Shown here: piece by piece, positions 1-7,875 of the stretch
Position numbering within the stretch: position 1 is the stretch's first letter
How the letters are laid out: each line of letters begins with the position of its first letter
Origin: UBA6265 sp964526965
GTDB taxonomy: Bacteria > Chloroflexota > Chloroflexia > Thermomicrobiales > UBA6265
Reading direction: 5' to 3'
Length of the DNA: 64,000 nucleotides
NCBI GenBank assembly: GCA_964526965.1
Contig: CAZGML010000003.1
Span: 1-64,000, forward strand
Position numbers and translations under genes: made by a program
The notes under the pieces: model-generated
What the model was told of the DNA's origin: nothing
Databases searched by the model: none
What the model saw: the letters and a program-made list of their open reading frames with translations, nothing else

Positions 1-324
1 GCCAGTCACTCGGAACTGATGGAGCCAGCCGCAGAGCAACTGAACGAGATGTTCGATGAGATCACGTTCAACGAGCCGAAGATGCCCGTGGTGAGCAACA
101 GCACGGGTGAAGCCCTCACCTCTGCTGCCGAAATTCGCGAGGAGCTGCGGCACCACGTGGTGCGCGGAGTAAACTGGACCGCATCGATTCAGACGATGGC
201 CGAGCGGGGAATCACCACACTGGTTGAGATCGGTAACGGCAACGTACTGGCCGGGTTGAATCGCCGAATCGACAAGTCACTCAAAACTCTCAGCCTGGCT
301 GATTTGGGCATTGGTGAGAAATAG
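1..324 (+). CDS. fabD: Malonyl-CoA:ACP transacylase, C-terminal part (5' truncated by window edge)
   Basis: This enzyme moves malonate from CoA to acyl carrier protein in cytosolic type II fatty-acid synthesis. The frame is open from base 1, and about 107 residues remain. The first residues read ASHSELMEPA, matching the family's 'FHSxLMxPA' segment whose His is the second catalytic residue; the GHSxGE nucleophile Ser would lie outside the window. The tail 'VEIGNGNVLAGLNRRID' is the usual FabD C-terminal pattern (VEIGPGxVLxGL). fabF follows after about 120 bases on the same strand, so this is the end of a fab cluster. No acpP gene lies between them. Identity is confident despite the truncation. 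Confidence 0.9.
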   Translation, partial: ASHSELMEPAAEQLNEMFDEITFNEPKMPVVSNSTGEALTSAAEIREELRHHVVRGVNWTASIQTMAERGITTLVEIGNGNVLAGLNRRIDKSLKTLSLADLGIGEK

Positions 325-332
325 TCACGTTA

Positions 333-363
333 TTGACCGTATGGCTAGAATATGGGGTTATAT
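333..363 (+). promoter_or_regulatory. Possible promoter for fabF
   Basis: TTGACC at 333-338 and TTATAT at 358-363 resemble sigma-70 boxes, but the 19-base spacer is long. They sit in the fabD-fabF gap. If real, transcription would start near base 370, inside the small reading frame discussed in the findings. Confidence 0.25.
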
Positions 364-447
364 GCACGAGGAGGGGATGATGCCCATCGCCACAATTAAC
401 ATTTCCCGAATCCCCAACGGTGTTCGGACGAGGAAAGGAAACGCCAG

Positions 448-1680
448 GTGACGCGAGTAGTCGTGACTGGAGTGGGCGCTGTGAGCCCGCTCGGCATCGG
501 GGTAGATGCTCTCTGGACAGGCCTGACGGAAGGACGATCGGGTATTGCCGCGATCGAAAGCTTTGATACCAGTGACCTGGATGTAAAGATCGCCGGCGAA
601 GTCAACGATTTTGTGCCGCGAGATTTCATGGACTTCAAGGCTGCCAAGCGGATGGATCGCTTCGCGCAATTCGCCGTGGCCGCCACCCGCGAAGCGATGG
701 AAATGGCCAACTTCGAGGTAACGGAAGAGAACACCGACCGCGTCGGTGTGATGATGAACACCGGCGGGGGTGGGTTCCCCACCATCGAACGCGAAGTACA
801 GGTGATGGGAAACAAGGGCCCCAAGCGCGTAAGCCCGTTCCTGATTCCGATGTTCGCCCCGAATATGGCCAGCACCCAGGTGAGCATGCAGTTCGGTATT
901 CACGGCCCAACAGCTACCTCTGTCGCAGCCTGTGCGGCGGGAATCCAGGCATTTGTAGACGCCGTGCACATGATCGAACGCGGCGAAGCAGATGTTGTGG
1001 TTACCGGCGGCACCGAAGGCGGTATTACACCGGTGGCAATCGCCAGCCTCAGCAACATGGGCGCGCTCAGCCGCAACAACGATGACCCCGCTGGCGCGAG
1101 CCGACCGTTCGATACGGGTCGGGACGGATTCGTCTTCTCCGAGGGTGCCGGTGTTGCGATTCTCGAAAGCGAAGAGCACGCCGCCCGCCGCGGTGCCAAT
1201 GCACTGGCAGTGGTAGGTGGTGGAAGCTATACGTGTGATGCGTTCCACATCACTGCTCCAGACCCGGAGGGCAGGTTCGCAACGCGCGCCATGACCCAGG
1301 CAATGAAGCGAAGCGGACGACAGCCGGAGGACTTCCAGTACGTAGCCGCTCACGCAACGGCGACCAATATTGGCGATATCGCCGAAACCGCCGCCGTGAA
1401 ACAGGCATTTGGCGATCACGCCTACAAGCTGGCGCTCTCGGCGAACAAGAGCATGGTCGGCCACCTGTTGGGCGCGGCCGGGGCGATCAGCTCGCTGGCG
1501 TGTATCCTGGCGATTCGGGATGGTATTGTGCCGCCAACGATCAACCTGCACGACCAGGATCCGGAATGCGATCTGGATTACGTGCCTAACACCGCCCGTA
1601 AGATGGAAGTGAAGAACGCACTCGCCAATGGATTCGGCTTTGGTGGTCAGAATGCAGTTTGTGTGTTCAGTGAGGCCTAG
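448..1680 (+). CDS. fabF: Beta-ketoacyl-ACP synthase II
   Basis: This is the elongating condensing enzyme of type II fatty-acid synthesis, with the usual KAS II length of 410 residues. The active site is visible: nucleophile Cys162 in 'SVAACAAG', His302 in 'AAHATATNIGD', and Lys334 and His339 in 'NKSMVGHLLGAAGA'. The first His motif is HAT instead of the common HGT. The GTG start follows an AGGAAAGGA ribosome site and overlaps the TGA of a 29-codon upstream frame (GTGA). The gene lies just after fabD. Function is assigned from the family; the HAT variant is probably tolerated. Confidence 0.95.
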   Translation: MTRVVVTGVGAVSPLGIGVDALWTGLTEGRSGIAAIESFDTSDLDVKIAGEVNDFVPRDFMDFKAAKRMDRFAQFAVAATREAMEMANFEVTEENTDRVGVMMNTGGGGFPTIEREVQVMGNKGPKRVSPFLIPMFAPNMASTQVSMQFGIHGPTATSVAACAAGIQAFVDAVHMIERGEADVVVTGGTEGGITPVAIASLSNMGALSRNNDDPAGASRPFDTGRDGFVFSEGAGVAILESEEHAARRGANALAVVGGGSYTCDAFHITAPDPEGRFATRAMTQAMKRSGRQPEDFQYVAAHATATNIGDIAETAAVKQAFGDHAYKLALSANKSMVGHLLGAAGAISSLACILAIRDGIVPPTINLHDQDPECDLDYVPNTARKMEVKNALANGFGFGGQNAVCVFSEA

Positions 1681-1769
1681 AATCGCCTGCCCGGCGCGGT
1701 ATACTCGAAGGAGATGGAACCGGTAATCGCCGGGAAATGAGCGCACGCAGTCAGTAAGGAACGCTATCA

Positions 1770-2234
1770 ATGCCGTCAATGATCTGGAATCGCAAAAAGA
1801 ATCACCGCAAACCGGAACTTGAGGTAAAGCCGAAAAACTCGATTAAGGGCTACGAGTTCTCGCTCAAGGGATCGCCGCGATTCTTTACAGATGTCCACAA
1901 GATCATTAACGAGGGTGGTGCCCACGTTTACTTCGGTGAGCCGCTCGCCTACGAGCGTGGAGCTGCTATTGCGCTGTGGCGCATACGCTCGGCGAGCTTC
2001 GAATGGCTGCCGAGACTCTACGATTACTGGGTGGAAATGGAGCGCACCGAGCCGATTGTGACGACCTTCCACCTCTATCTGCCCAGTGACCCGAAGTACC
2101 CGGTGCTAGACCTGCGCGAGCACACACCTGCCGAGGTGGAAGAATATATCCGTGCCAACGCCCCGCTGAATGATCACAACCCCTACACCGGCCTCACCAG
2201 GCGCGGACCACGGGAGCCGTTCAAGAACCCGTAA
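1770..2234 (+). CDS. Hypothetical protein, 154 aa
   Basis: I do not recognise this family. The protein is soluble, with a basic N-terminus (MPSMIWNRKKNHRK) and no signal peptide or membrane span. The middle is rich in aromatics ('SFEWLPRLYDYWVEME') and the end is polar and proline-rich. GTAAGGA lies about ten bases before the chosen ATG; a second in-frame ATG three codons on is possible. It follows fabF by 90 bases on the same strand and may share its transcript. The strong hairpin at 2248-2281 ends the unit. Its codon use looks like its neighbours, so it is probably a real lineage-restricted gene. Confidence 0.65.
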   Translation: MPSMIWNRKKNHRKPELEVKPKNSIKGYEFSLKGSPRFFTDVHKIINEGGAHVYFGEPLAYERGAAIALWRIRSASFEWLPRLYDYWVEMERTEPIVTTFHLYLPSDPKYPVLDLREHTPAEVEEYIRANAPLNDHNPYTGLTRRGPREPFKNP

Positions 2235-2247
2235 TGCGAGAGTAAAA

Positions 2248-2281
2248 ACAACGCCTGGTGCCACTTGGCACCAGGCGTTGT
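2248..2281. terminator. Bidirectional terminator between convergent genes
   Basis: A perfect 15-bp stem (2248-2262 with 2267-2281) has the 4-base loop ACTT. It is followed by GTTATTT on the plus strand and by a T5 run on the minus strand. It can end both the 1770-2234 gene and ychF. Confidence 0.9.
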
Positions 2282-2319
2282 GTTATTTAACGAGATGTTG
2301 CAGAGAACCGTTGGCGGTC

Positions 2320-3405
2320 CTACACGTTGAACCGGAAGTCCACCACATCGCCGGGCCGCATCACGTACTCCTTGCCTTCCGTGCGCACCTTGCCGGCGGC
2401 CTTCGCGGCGTTCATTGACCCGGCTTCGATCAGGTCGTCGAAATCAACCACCTGGGCGGCGATGAAGCCACGTTCGAAGTCGGTGTGGATCACGCCGGCA
2501 GCCTCAGGAGCAGTTGCACCCTGGGGGATTGTCCATGCGCGCACTTCCTTTGGGCCGGCAGTGAGATAGCTTTGGAGCCCGAGCGTCTCGTACGCGGCCG
2601 TGATGAGCTGGTTAAGCCCTGTGTCGCTCACGCCGTAGCCTTCGAGCAGTTCCCTGGAATCCTCCTCACCCAGGCTGCGCAGCTCCTCCTCCAGCTTGGC
2701 AGAGACGAAAATCGCTTGCGATGGTGCAACGATCTCGCGCAGTTCCTGCTGGCGTTCGTCATCGGCAAGGGTTTCCTCGTCAATGTTGAAGACATAGATC
2801 ACCGGCTTGGCCGAGAGCAGGTGGAGATCGTAGATCGCTTCCATATCGAGAGAGGGTAACGTGGAGAGCAGCGTACCCTCATCCAGATGGGATTTCAGGC
2901 TTTCCAGGTAGTCTGCAGTTTCTTTCGCTTTTGGATTGCCCTTGGCTTCCTTCTCCAGCCGGGCCAGCCGTCCATCGATGGTCTGGATATCGGCCAGACA
3001 GATTTCGGTATTAATAACGGCAATGTCATCCTGCGGACTGACCTTGTTGTTGACGTGGACGATGTCGTCGTTCTCGAACGCCCGTACGATATGCGCGATC
3101 GCCTGCGTGTTGCGAATGTTGGCGAGGAACTTGTTTCCCAACCCTTCGCCCTTGCTTGCCCCGGCAACCAGGCCGGCGATATCGACGAAGGTTACCGTTG
3201 CCGGCAGGATTTTCTGACTCCCGAAAACCTCGGCCAGCTGCGGTAATCGGTTATCTGGCACTGGTACGACACCAGTGTTGGGATCAATTGTGGCGAACGG
3301 ATAGTTCGCGGCCAGAATTTCATTATCAGTAAGTGCATTAAAAAGGGTGGATTTGCCGACATTTGGCAACCCGACGATTCCGATAGATAAGCTCATGTTG
3401 TCCAT
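2320..3405 (-). CDS. ychF: Redox-regulated ATPase/GTPase YchF (OLA1 family)
   Basis: This is a ribosome-associated P-loop NTPase of the Obg-like family that prefers ATP, with the usual YchF length of 361 residues. The P-loop GLPNVGKS is at 12-19, 'DIAGLV' is the G3 motif, and the G4 position reads NIDE, the NxxE form typical of ATP-using YchF proteins rather than NKxD. The C-terminal 80 residues form the TGS domain ('YVMRPGDVVDFRF'). A second ATG three codons on (base 3396) is also possible; neither has a strong ribosome site. Downstream it meets the 2248-2281 terminator. Assignment is firm. Confidence 0.95.
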   Translation of the reverse strand: MDNMSLSIGIVGLPNVGKSTLFNALTDNEILAANYPFATIDPNTGVVPVPDNRLPQLAEVFGSQKILPATVTFVDIAGLVAGASKGEGLGNKFLANIRNTQAIAHIVRAFENDDIVHVNNKVSPQDDIAVINTEICLADIQTIDGRLARLEKEAKGNPKAKETADYLESLKSHLDEGTLLSTLPSLDMEAIYDLHLLSAKPVIYVFNIDEETLADDERQQELREIVAPSQAIFVSAKLEEELRSLGEEDSRELLEGYGVSDTGLNQLITAAYETLGLQSYLTAGPKEVRAWTIPQGATAPEAAGVIHTDFERGFIAAQVVDFDDLIEAGSMNAAKAAGKVRTEGKEYVMRPGDVVDFRFNV

Positions 3406-3507
3406 TCCGAGGTGATGTTAGGGGTGGTGGCACCCGCGTTTACCAGAGCAATGATGATTGGTGGCGATGGCTGGGTCAACCTGTGCGGTGCTCGCAGGCG
3501 GATGAGG

Positions 3508-3621
3508 CTATGCGGCCATCGCGAACGCGTAGATGACTACCAGCAGCAGCGCTATGACGCCAACGAAGAGTCCGGTAGCGAGGTGTCCTTTTTCATCGAC
3601 ATCCATTTGATCGTTCTTCAT
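3508..3621 (-). CDS. 37-residue single-span membrane miniprotein
   Basis: A strong ribosome site (GAGGAGG, about five bases before ATG) precedes a 37-codon frame ending in TAG. The first 14 residues are charged (MKNDQMDVDEKGHL), followed by one hydrophobic helix of about 20 residues (GLFVGVIALLLVVIYAFAMA). This layout resembles tiny accessory subunits such as cytochrome c oxidase subunit 2A, but no oxidase gene is nearby and the match is only in shape. It lies between the HD phosphohydrolase and ychF, all on the minus strand. The ribosome site and clean topology argue for a real gene; the function is unknown. Confidence 0.6.
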   Translation of the reverse strand: MKNDQMDVDEKGHLATGLFVGVIALLLVVIYAFAMAA

Positions 3622-3695
3622 ACCAACCTCCTCGCCTCAGGATACTCGATGTATGCTGTGGGCCCGGGACCTACCCCTCCAGGCCTGAAACCGGA

Positions 3696-5012
3696 CTATC
3701 CCTCGAAACCACCCAGGGCCGGGATCAACAACTGCTCCCAATGCTCCCGTACGGTGTCCACGATCGATGCATCCGCAACGAGCCGGATCAGGCGCCGATG
3801 TTCTTCGTAGCTTTTGAAATGCGCATCGTCCAGGCCAACCACGTCGCGCCAGTGCATCAATGGCTCCATGCCAACAGGTGGACGGTCGAATTGCACCCAC
3901 ACATCGGTCTTCCACTTCTCCGGCTTGGGGATATCGATCAAAATCGCGGTGTCGCTCACTTCGCGACCCGTCAGCTGTCGCAGGCGCTCCACCATGCGGA
4001 GTTCTACATGGCGCCGTTCGGCACGGTTGTACCAGAGGAGACCGAGGCGATCATACAAATCCGTAGAGCGGGCGCTTATCTCGATGCCACGCTTGTGAAT
4101 GCGCCTTAAAGTGAGCGCATTGGCGAGTTCGCGCGTTGAATCCGGCATATCCTCGCCCTGCAACATCGCCAGCAGGGAAGCGTCGTGGTGATTTGTGAGC
4201 GAATCGGCATTGATCACCCCGGCTACCAGGGCATCCTGTACGGCGCGCAGCAACATCACCATGCAAGCGCGGTTGGTGTGATGCCAGTAGACGTTATCGA
4301 ACATCTCCTGGCGAGCGTTAATGAGCGAATGCAAGGGCGAGATGCCTTTGTCGCCGATGCCAATACGCCGCTCACCAGTCGGTGTCTCCAGCACAGTCAG
4401 GCTGCCGATGAGGCGATCGGTATCCACCCCTCCATAGGGCACGTTGCAGGCGCGGGCGTCGCGCGGGAGATAGTCCAACTTATCCATATCCAGCGTGCCG
4501 CTCAGCAACCCTTCCAGCACTCGATCGCGTTCGGTCATGCTCGCCTTGTCGCCATTCACCAGCGCCGCTACACGGGCCGGATCGACGGCCCACTCCCGCT
4601 GGAGCACATCGGCGATACCGCCGGACGCGATGATGCCAGTGCCGACGACCTCGTGTGATTGCACCGGATCGCCCAGCTCTTCGATCGCATGGCTGAACGG
4701 GTAATGGCCGATATCGTGCAGCAATGCGGCCGCCACAACCACCCGGGCATCGTCGTCTGTGATAAACGCGCCCTCCGGTATGGAGCGCAGGTGTGCAACG
4801 GCGCGCTCGGTGAGGTGCATCACACCGAGGGAGTGCTCGTAGCGAGTATGTTTTGCACCCGGCCACACCCTGCTGGCGAACCCAAGCTGCTGGATTCCAT
4901 CCAGGCGCAGGAATTCCGGCTGCTGCATAACGGCAACGGCTTCTGCGGAGAGTGGCATCGAATCGTACAGGGAATCTCGGATGCGGGTAGAACCGGGTGA
5001 ATTGAGTGACAT
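3696..5012 (-). CDS. HD-domain phosphohydrolase (dGTPase/SAMHD1-like)
   Basis: A 438-residue metal-dependent phosphohydrolase of the COG1078-type HD family, which includes dNTP triphosphohydrolases. The metal set is visible: His60 in 'TRYEHSLGV', His99-Asp100 in 'LLHDIGHYPFSHAIE', and a distal Asp at 175 or 177 in 'LDMDKLDYLPRDA'. The C-terminal half is the usual alpha-helical extension. GGAG lies eight bases before the ATG. The gene is divergent from the glycoside hydrolase at 5130, across a gap with a 7-bp dyad. The family hydrolyses dNTPs or other nucleotides; the exact substrate cannot be read from the sequence. Confidence 0.85.
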   Translation of the reverse strand: MSLNSPGSTRIRDSLYDSMPLSAEAVAVMQQPEFLRLDGIQQLGFASRVWPGAKHTRYEHSLGVMHLTERAVAHLRSIPEGAFITDDDARVVVAAALLHDIGHYPFSHAIEELGDPVQSHEVVGTGIIASGGIADVLQREWAVDPARVAALVNGDKASMTERDRVLEGLLSGTLDMDKLDYLPRDARACNVPYGGVDTDRLIGSLTVLETPTGERRIGIGDKGISPLHSLINARQEMFDNVYWHHTNRACMVMLLRAVQDALVAGVINADSLTNHHDASLLAMLQGEDMPDSTRELANALTLRRIHKRGIEISARSTDLYDRLGLLWYNRAERRHVELRMVERLRQLTGREVSDTAILIDIPKPEKWKTDVWVQFDRPPVGMEPLMHWRDVVGLDDAHFKSYEEHRRLIRLVADASIVDTVREHWEQLLIPALGGFEG

Positions 5013-5077
5013 TAAGCGCGCTCCAGGGATGTTTTGCTTTCATCGCGTTTACGCGATTCGCGGTATTCTTGCACCAT

Positions 5078-5096
5078 ACGGTGTCATTAACACCGT
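5078..5096. promoter_or_regulatory. Dyad, candidate operator between divergent genes
   Basis: ACGGTGT and ACACCGT form a perfect 7-bp inverted repeat with a CATTA centre, placed between the HD gene and the glycoside hydrolase. The size and position suit a dimeric regulator, but no regulator gene is adjacent. Confidence 0.4.
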
Positions 5097-5129
5097 CGAA
5101 ACACTGTACACCTAACGGAGCTTCGGCAT

Positions 5130-6491
5130 ATGCCGTACGATCCCTCCAATCCACTTGCTGCCCGCGCGGCGGAAATCCTGCGTGCCAACGATACCGGCAC
5201 CAGTGTTAACGCTGCGCCCACACTCTACCCACACCAGTGGAGTTGGGATGCTGCCCTGATTTCGATCGGGCTGGCGCACATTGATCTCGATCGTGCAGTC
5301 GCCGAAATGCGACATCTCTTTCGGGGCCAGTGGCGTAACGGCATGATTCCACATATTCAGTACAACCCGGATGTTGCAGACGACGCCTACTTCCCGGATG
5401 CGGGCCGGTGGGCATCACAGCAGGTGTCGCCAGATGCTCCGAACGATATCGCGACAAGTGGTATCGCTCAGCCGCCGGTGCACGCAATTGCGGTGCGACA
5501 GCTCTGCGACCTCGCCAGCGAAGACCATGCCAGGGAGATCGCGCAGGAATTCTACCAACCGCTGCGGGAATGGCATCGGTACCTGATGTCCGCCCGCGAT
5601 CCGGAAAATAGCGGGCTTATTACCATCGTGCATCCGTGGGAAAGTGGCATGGATAACAGTCCACGCTGGGATGCCGCCATGGCGCGCATAGACGTGCCCA
5701 GGGATGACCTGCCACCATACATCCGCCGCGACCTGGATCACGTGAGCGATGCTTCCCAACGTCCCACAGATGCCGATTACGATCGCTTCCTGTGGATTGT
5801 GGAGGTGCTCAAGCGCGGTCAGTATCGGGTGGAGACGATTTACGATCAGCTCCCCTTCCGCGTGAAGGATGTCTTTTTTAGCGCCATTTTGGTGAGCGCC
5901 AATGAGAGCCTGATGCAGCTGGCTACGCTCAGCGGTGCCGACCTGGAAGACCTCGACATCGTGGAAGAGTGGATCCAGCGCGGACGTCGCGGTCTCGCCG
6001 AGAATTGGGACGATGAACGCCGTCGCTGTTTCGATACAGACCTTGTTTCGAACGAACTGATCGAAGTAAAAACCATTGCCATGCTGGCCCCGATTATGGC
6101 TGGCCAGGTGACGCCTGCCGTCCGTATGGCAGCAAAACAACTTTGGTACAGCAACAATATGGTGGGTGCACCTAACCTGCGCTGGCCCCTGCCACCAACC
6201 ACTAGCATCACCGCACCCGAGTTCCACCCGACACGTTACTGGCGAGGACCGGTGTGGCCAGTGGTGAACTGGCTGCTCTGGTATGCGTGGGACCGGATTG
6301 GTGAGTTCGACATCGCAGAAGAATTACGCAGCTTCTCGCTCGAGCAAATCCGGGAAGTCGGTTTCTACGAATATATGCACCCCACCACCGGCGAAGGGCT
6401 GGGTAGCGACGGGCAATCGTGGACGGCAGCAGCCACACTCGACTGGCTCTCCGGCACGCCAACTCGCCTTGTCCACAGAATGAAGGAGTAA
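5130..6491 (+). CDS. Glucosylglycerate/mannosylglycerate hydrolase-like glycosidase (GH63 type)
   Basis: A 453-residue (alpha/alpha)6-barrel glycosidase resembling enzymes that split the compatible solutes mannosylglycerate or glucosylglycerate into sugar and glycerate. The diagnostic segments are WSWDAA at 37-42, 'NGMIPHI' near 70, 'ESGMDNSPRWD' with likely acid Asp175, and 'GEGLGSDGQSWTA' with likely base Glu422; this Asp/Glu pair matches the arrangement described for mycobacterial GgH. There is no signal peptide, so the enzyme is cytoplasmic. ACGGAG lies about nine bases before ATG. It heads an operon with proline dehydrogenase five bases downstream. The sugar specificity (Glc versus Man) is not decidable here. 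Confidence 0.8.
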   Translation: MPYDPSNPLAARAAEILRANDTGTSVNAAPTLYPHQWSWDAALISIGLAHIDLDRAVAEMRHLFRGQWRNGMIPHIQYNPDVADDAYFPDAGRWASQQVSPDAPNDIATSGIAQPPVHAIAVRQLCDLASEDHAREIAQEFYQPLREWHRYLMSARDPENSGLITIVHPWESGMDNSPRWDAAMARIDVPRDDLPPYIRRDLDHVSDASQRPTDADYDRFLWIVEVLKRGQYRVETIYDQLPFRVKDVFFSAILVSANESLMQLATLSGADLEDLDIVEEWIQRGRRGLAENWDDERRRCFDTDLVSNELIEVKTIAMLAPIMAGQVTPAVRMAAKQLWYSNNMVGAPNLRWPLPPTTSITAPEFHPTRYWRGPVWPVVNWLLWYAWDRIGEFDIAEELRSFSLEQIREVGFYEYMHPTTGEGLGSDGQSWTAAATLDWLSGTPTRLVHRMKE

Positions 6492-6496
6492 ACACC

Positions 6497-7417
6497 ATGA
6501 ATCTCACGCGCAAAGCTATTTTGGGTGTGGCAGACCTGCCCAGGGTAAAGAATGTCTTCGAGACGAATAGCCGCGCCCGCGCGCTGGTGGATCGATTTGT
6601 GGCCGGAGAGCAGGTTGAGGATGCCATTGCCGTTGCCAGGAATTTCCAGGAGCAAGGCATAACGGTAACGCTTGACCTACTGGGCGAGAACGTGAACGAC
6701 GAAGCCAGGGCATCTGCCGCGGTGATTCAGTTTGCCGACACGCTTCAACAGGCAAAAGAAGCCGGCATTGAGCCGAACATCTCGCTGAAGCTCACGTTGC
6801 TCGGCATGGATTTGGGAGACGACCTGGCCAAGGAGAACCTTCGTCGCGTTCTGAACGTGGCCAAAGAGGTCAACGGCTTTGTGCGAGTGGATATGGAAGG
6901 CTCGGATTACACCGAACGCACACTGAACATCTTCCGGGAAGTGCATGATGAATACGGCGATCACGTCGGTATCGTGCTGCAAACCATGCTGTACCGCACA
7001 GGAGAGGATGTGCTGGAGATGATCGAGCGGAATGCGCGCGTTCGTCTCGTGAAAGGCGCCTACGCCGAGCCTGAGAGCATTGCCATGGGGCGAAAGGAAA
7101 GCGATGCTACCTTCCGCCAGCTGATGCGAATTCTCTTGCAAAAGGGTAACTACCCGGCTATCGCCACGCATGACTTCGAGTTGATCGATGATGCAATAGA
7201 CTACGCTCGCCGTCACACCATTTCGCCAGATCAGTACGAATTCCAAATGTTGTACGGCGTACGTGTGAGCGAGCAGAAGAAACTTCGCGACAGGGGTTAC
7301 AATATGCGCGTGTATACACCGTACGGCAAGGACTGGTACGCGTATTACACTCGCCGTATTGCGGAACGGCCGGCTAACGCATTGTTTGTGGCCCGGCAGT
7401 TCCTGGATCGTTCATGA
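6497..7417 (+). CDS. Proline dehydrogenase (monofunctional, FAD-dependent)
   Basis: Oxidises L-proline to pyrroline-5-carboxylate and passes electrons to quinone. At 306 residues it has the size of the stand-alone Thermus/Deinococcus-type enzymes, with no P5C dehydrogenase domain. The barrel motifs 'LKLTLLGMD', 'VRLVKGAYAEP', 'FQMLYGVR', 'RVYTPYGKDWYAY' and the substrate-binding 'YTRRIAERPAN' are all present. The frame is open further upstream, but the ATG at 6497 has AAGGAG eight bases before it and fits the family start. It follows the glycosidase by five bases and overlaps the YkvA gene by ATGA, so it is co-transcribed. The P5C dehydrogenase partner is not in the window. Confidence 0.93.
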   Translation: MNLTRKAILGVADLPRVKNVFETNSRARALVDRFVAGEQVEDAIAVARNFQEQGITVTLDLLGENVNDEARASAAVIQFADTLQQAKEAGIEPNISLKLTLLGMDLGDDLAKENLRRVLNVAKEVNGFVRVDMEGSDYTERTLNIFREVHDEYGDHVGIVLQTMLYRTGEDVLEMIERNARVRLVKGAYAEPESIAMGRKESDATFRQLMRILLQKGNYPAIATHDFELIDDAIDYARRHTISPDQYEFQMLYGVRVSEQKKLRDRGYNMRVYTPYGKDWYAYYTRRIAERPANALFVARQFLDRS

Positions 7418-7875
7418 TGAACAGTCGCCTCGAAAAATGGATAGGCGATCGCGACGCACAGCGCTTTGGCGAACTGGTGAAACGTAGCCCCGGCTACCTG
7501 AAGCTGGTGAAGCAGATTCTCCTCGATCCTGCTGTGCCCGGAAAAAGCAAAGCATACCTGAGTGTCGGAGGCGCGTACGCCATCTCTCCTATCGACCTGG
7601 TGCCGGGGGTGATCCCCGTGATTGGTCAGCTGGATGACGCCTACGCGCTACTTTACGGCCTCAAAAAGTGCCTGGCATCCATGCCTCCAGAGTTGGCTGA
7701 ACAACACCTCTCCACGGCAGGCATATCAGCCCAGGGCATTGAAGACGATATCTCACTGGTGGTCAGCATTACGAAGCGACTCGGTCGCCTGGTGATCGCC
7801 GCAGGAGCCAAGATTGGACGAACAGGAAAAACAACGTTCCACCTCGCGTGGAGCACCATCGGAAGGTGGAAATAA
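7414..7875 (+). CDS. YkvA family (DUF1232) protein
   Basis: A 153-residue protein with the DUF1232 core: 'KAYLSVGGAYAISPIDLVPGVIPVIGQLDDAYAL', split here by motif as YAISPIDLVP at about 55 followed by the hydrophobic IGQLDDA segment. Family members are small membrane-associated proteins of unknown function. The start codon overlaps the proline dehydrogenase stop (ATGA), which implies translational coupling. The 3' end overlaps the next gene by about 60 bases. It is probably part of the operon 5130-8389, but nothing in the sequence ties it to solute catabolism beyond context. Confidence 0.75.
   Translation: MMNSRLEKWIGDRDAQRFGELVKRSPGYLKLVKQILLDPAVPGKSKAYLSVGGAYAISPIDLVPGVIPVIGQLDDAYALLYGLKKCLASMPPELAEQHLSTAGISAQGIEDDISLVVSITKRLGRLVIAAGAKIGRTGKTTFHLAWSTIGRWK

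Noticed and set aside
358..1779. A 473-codon minus-strand frame over fabF
   Set aside because: Antisense shadow of fabF; its Cys/His-rich translation resembles no family.
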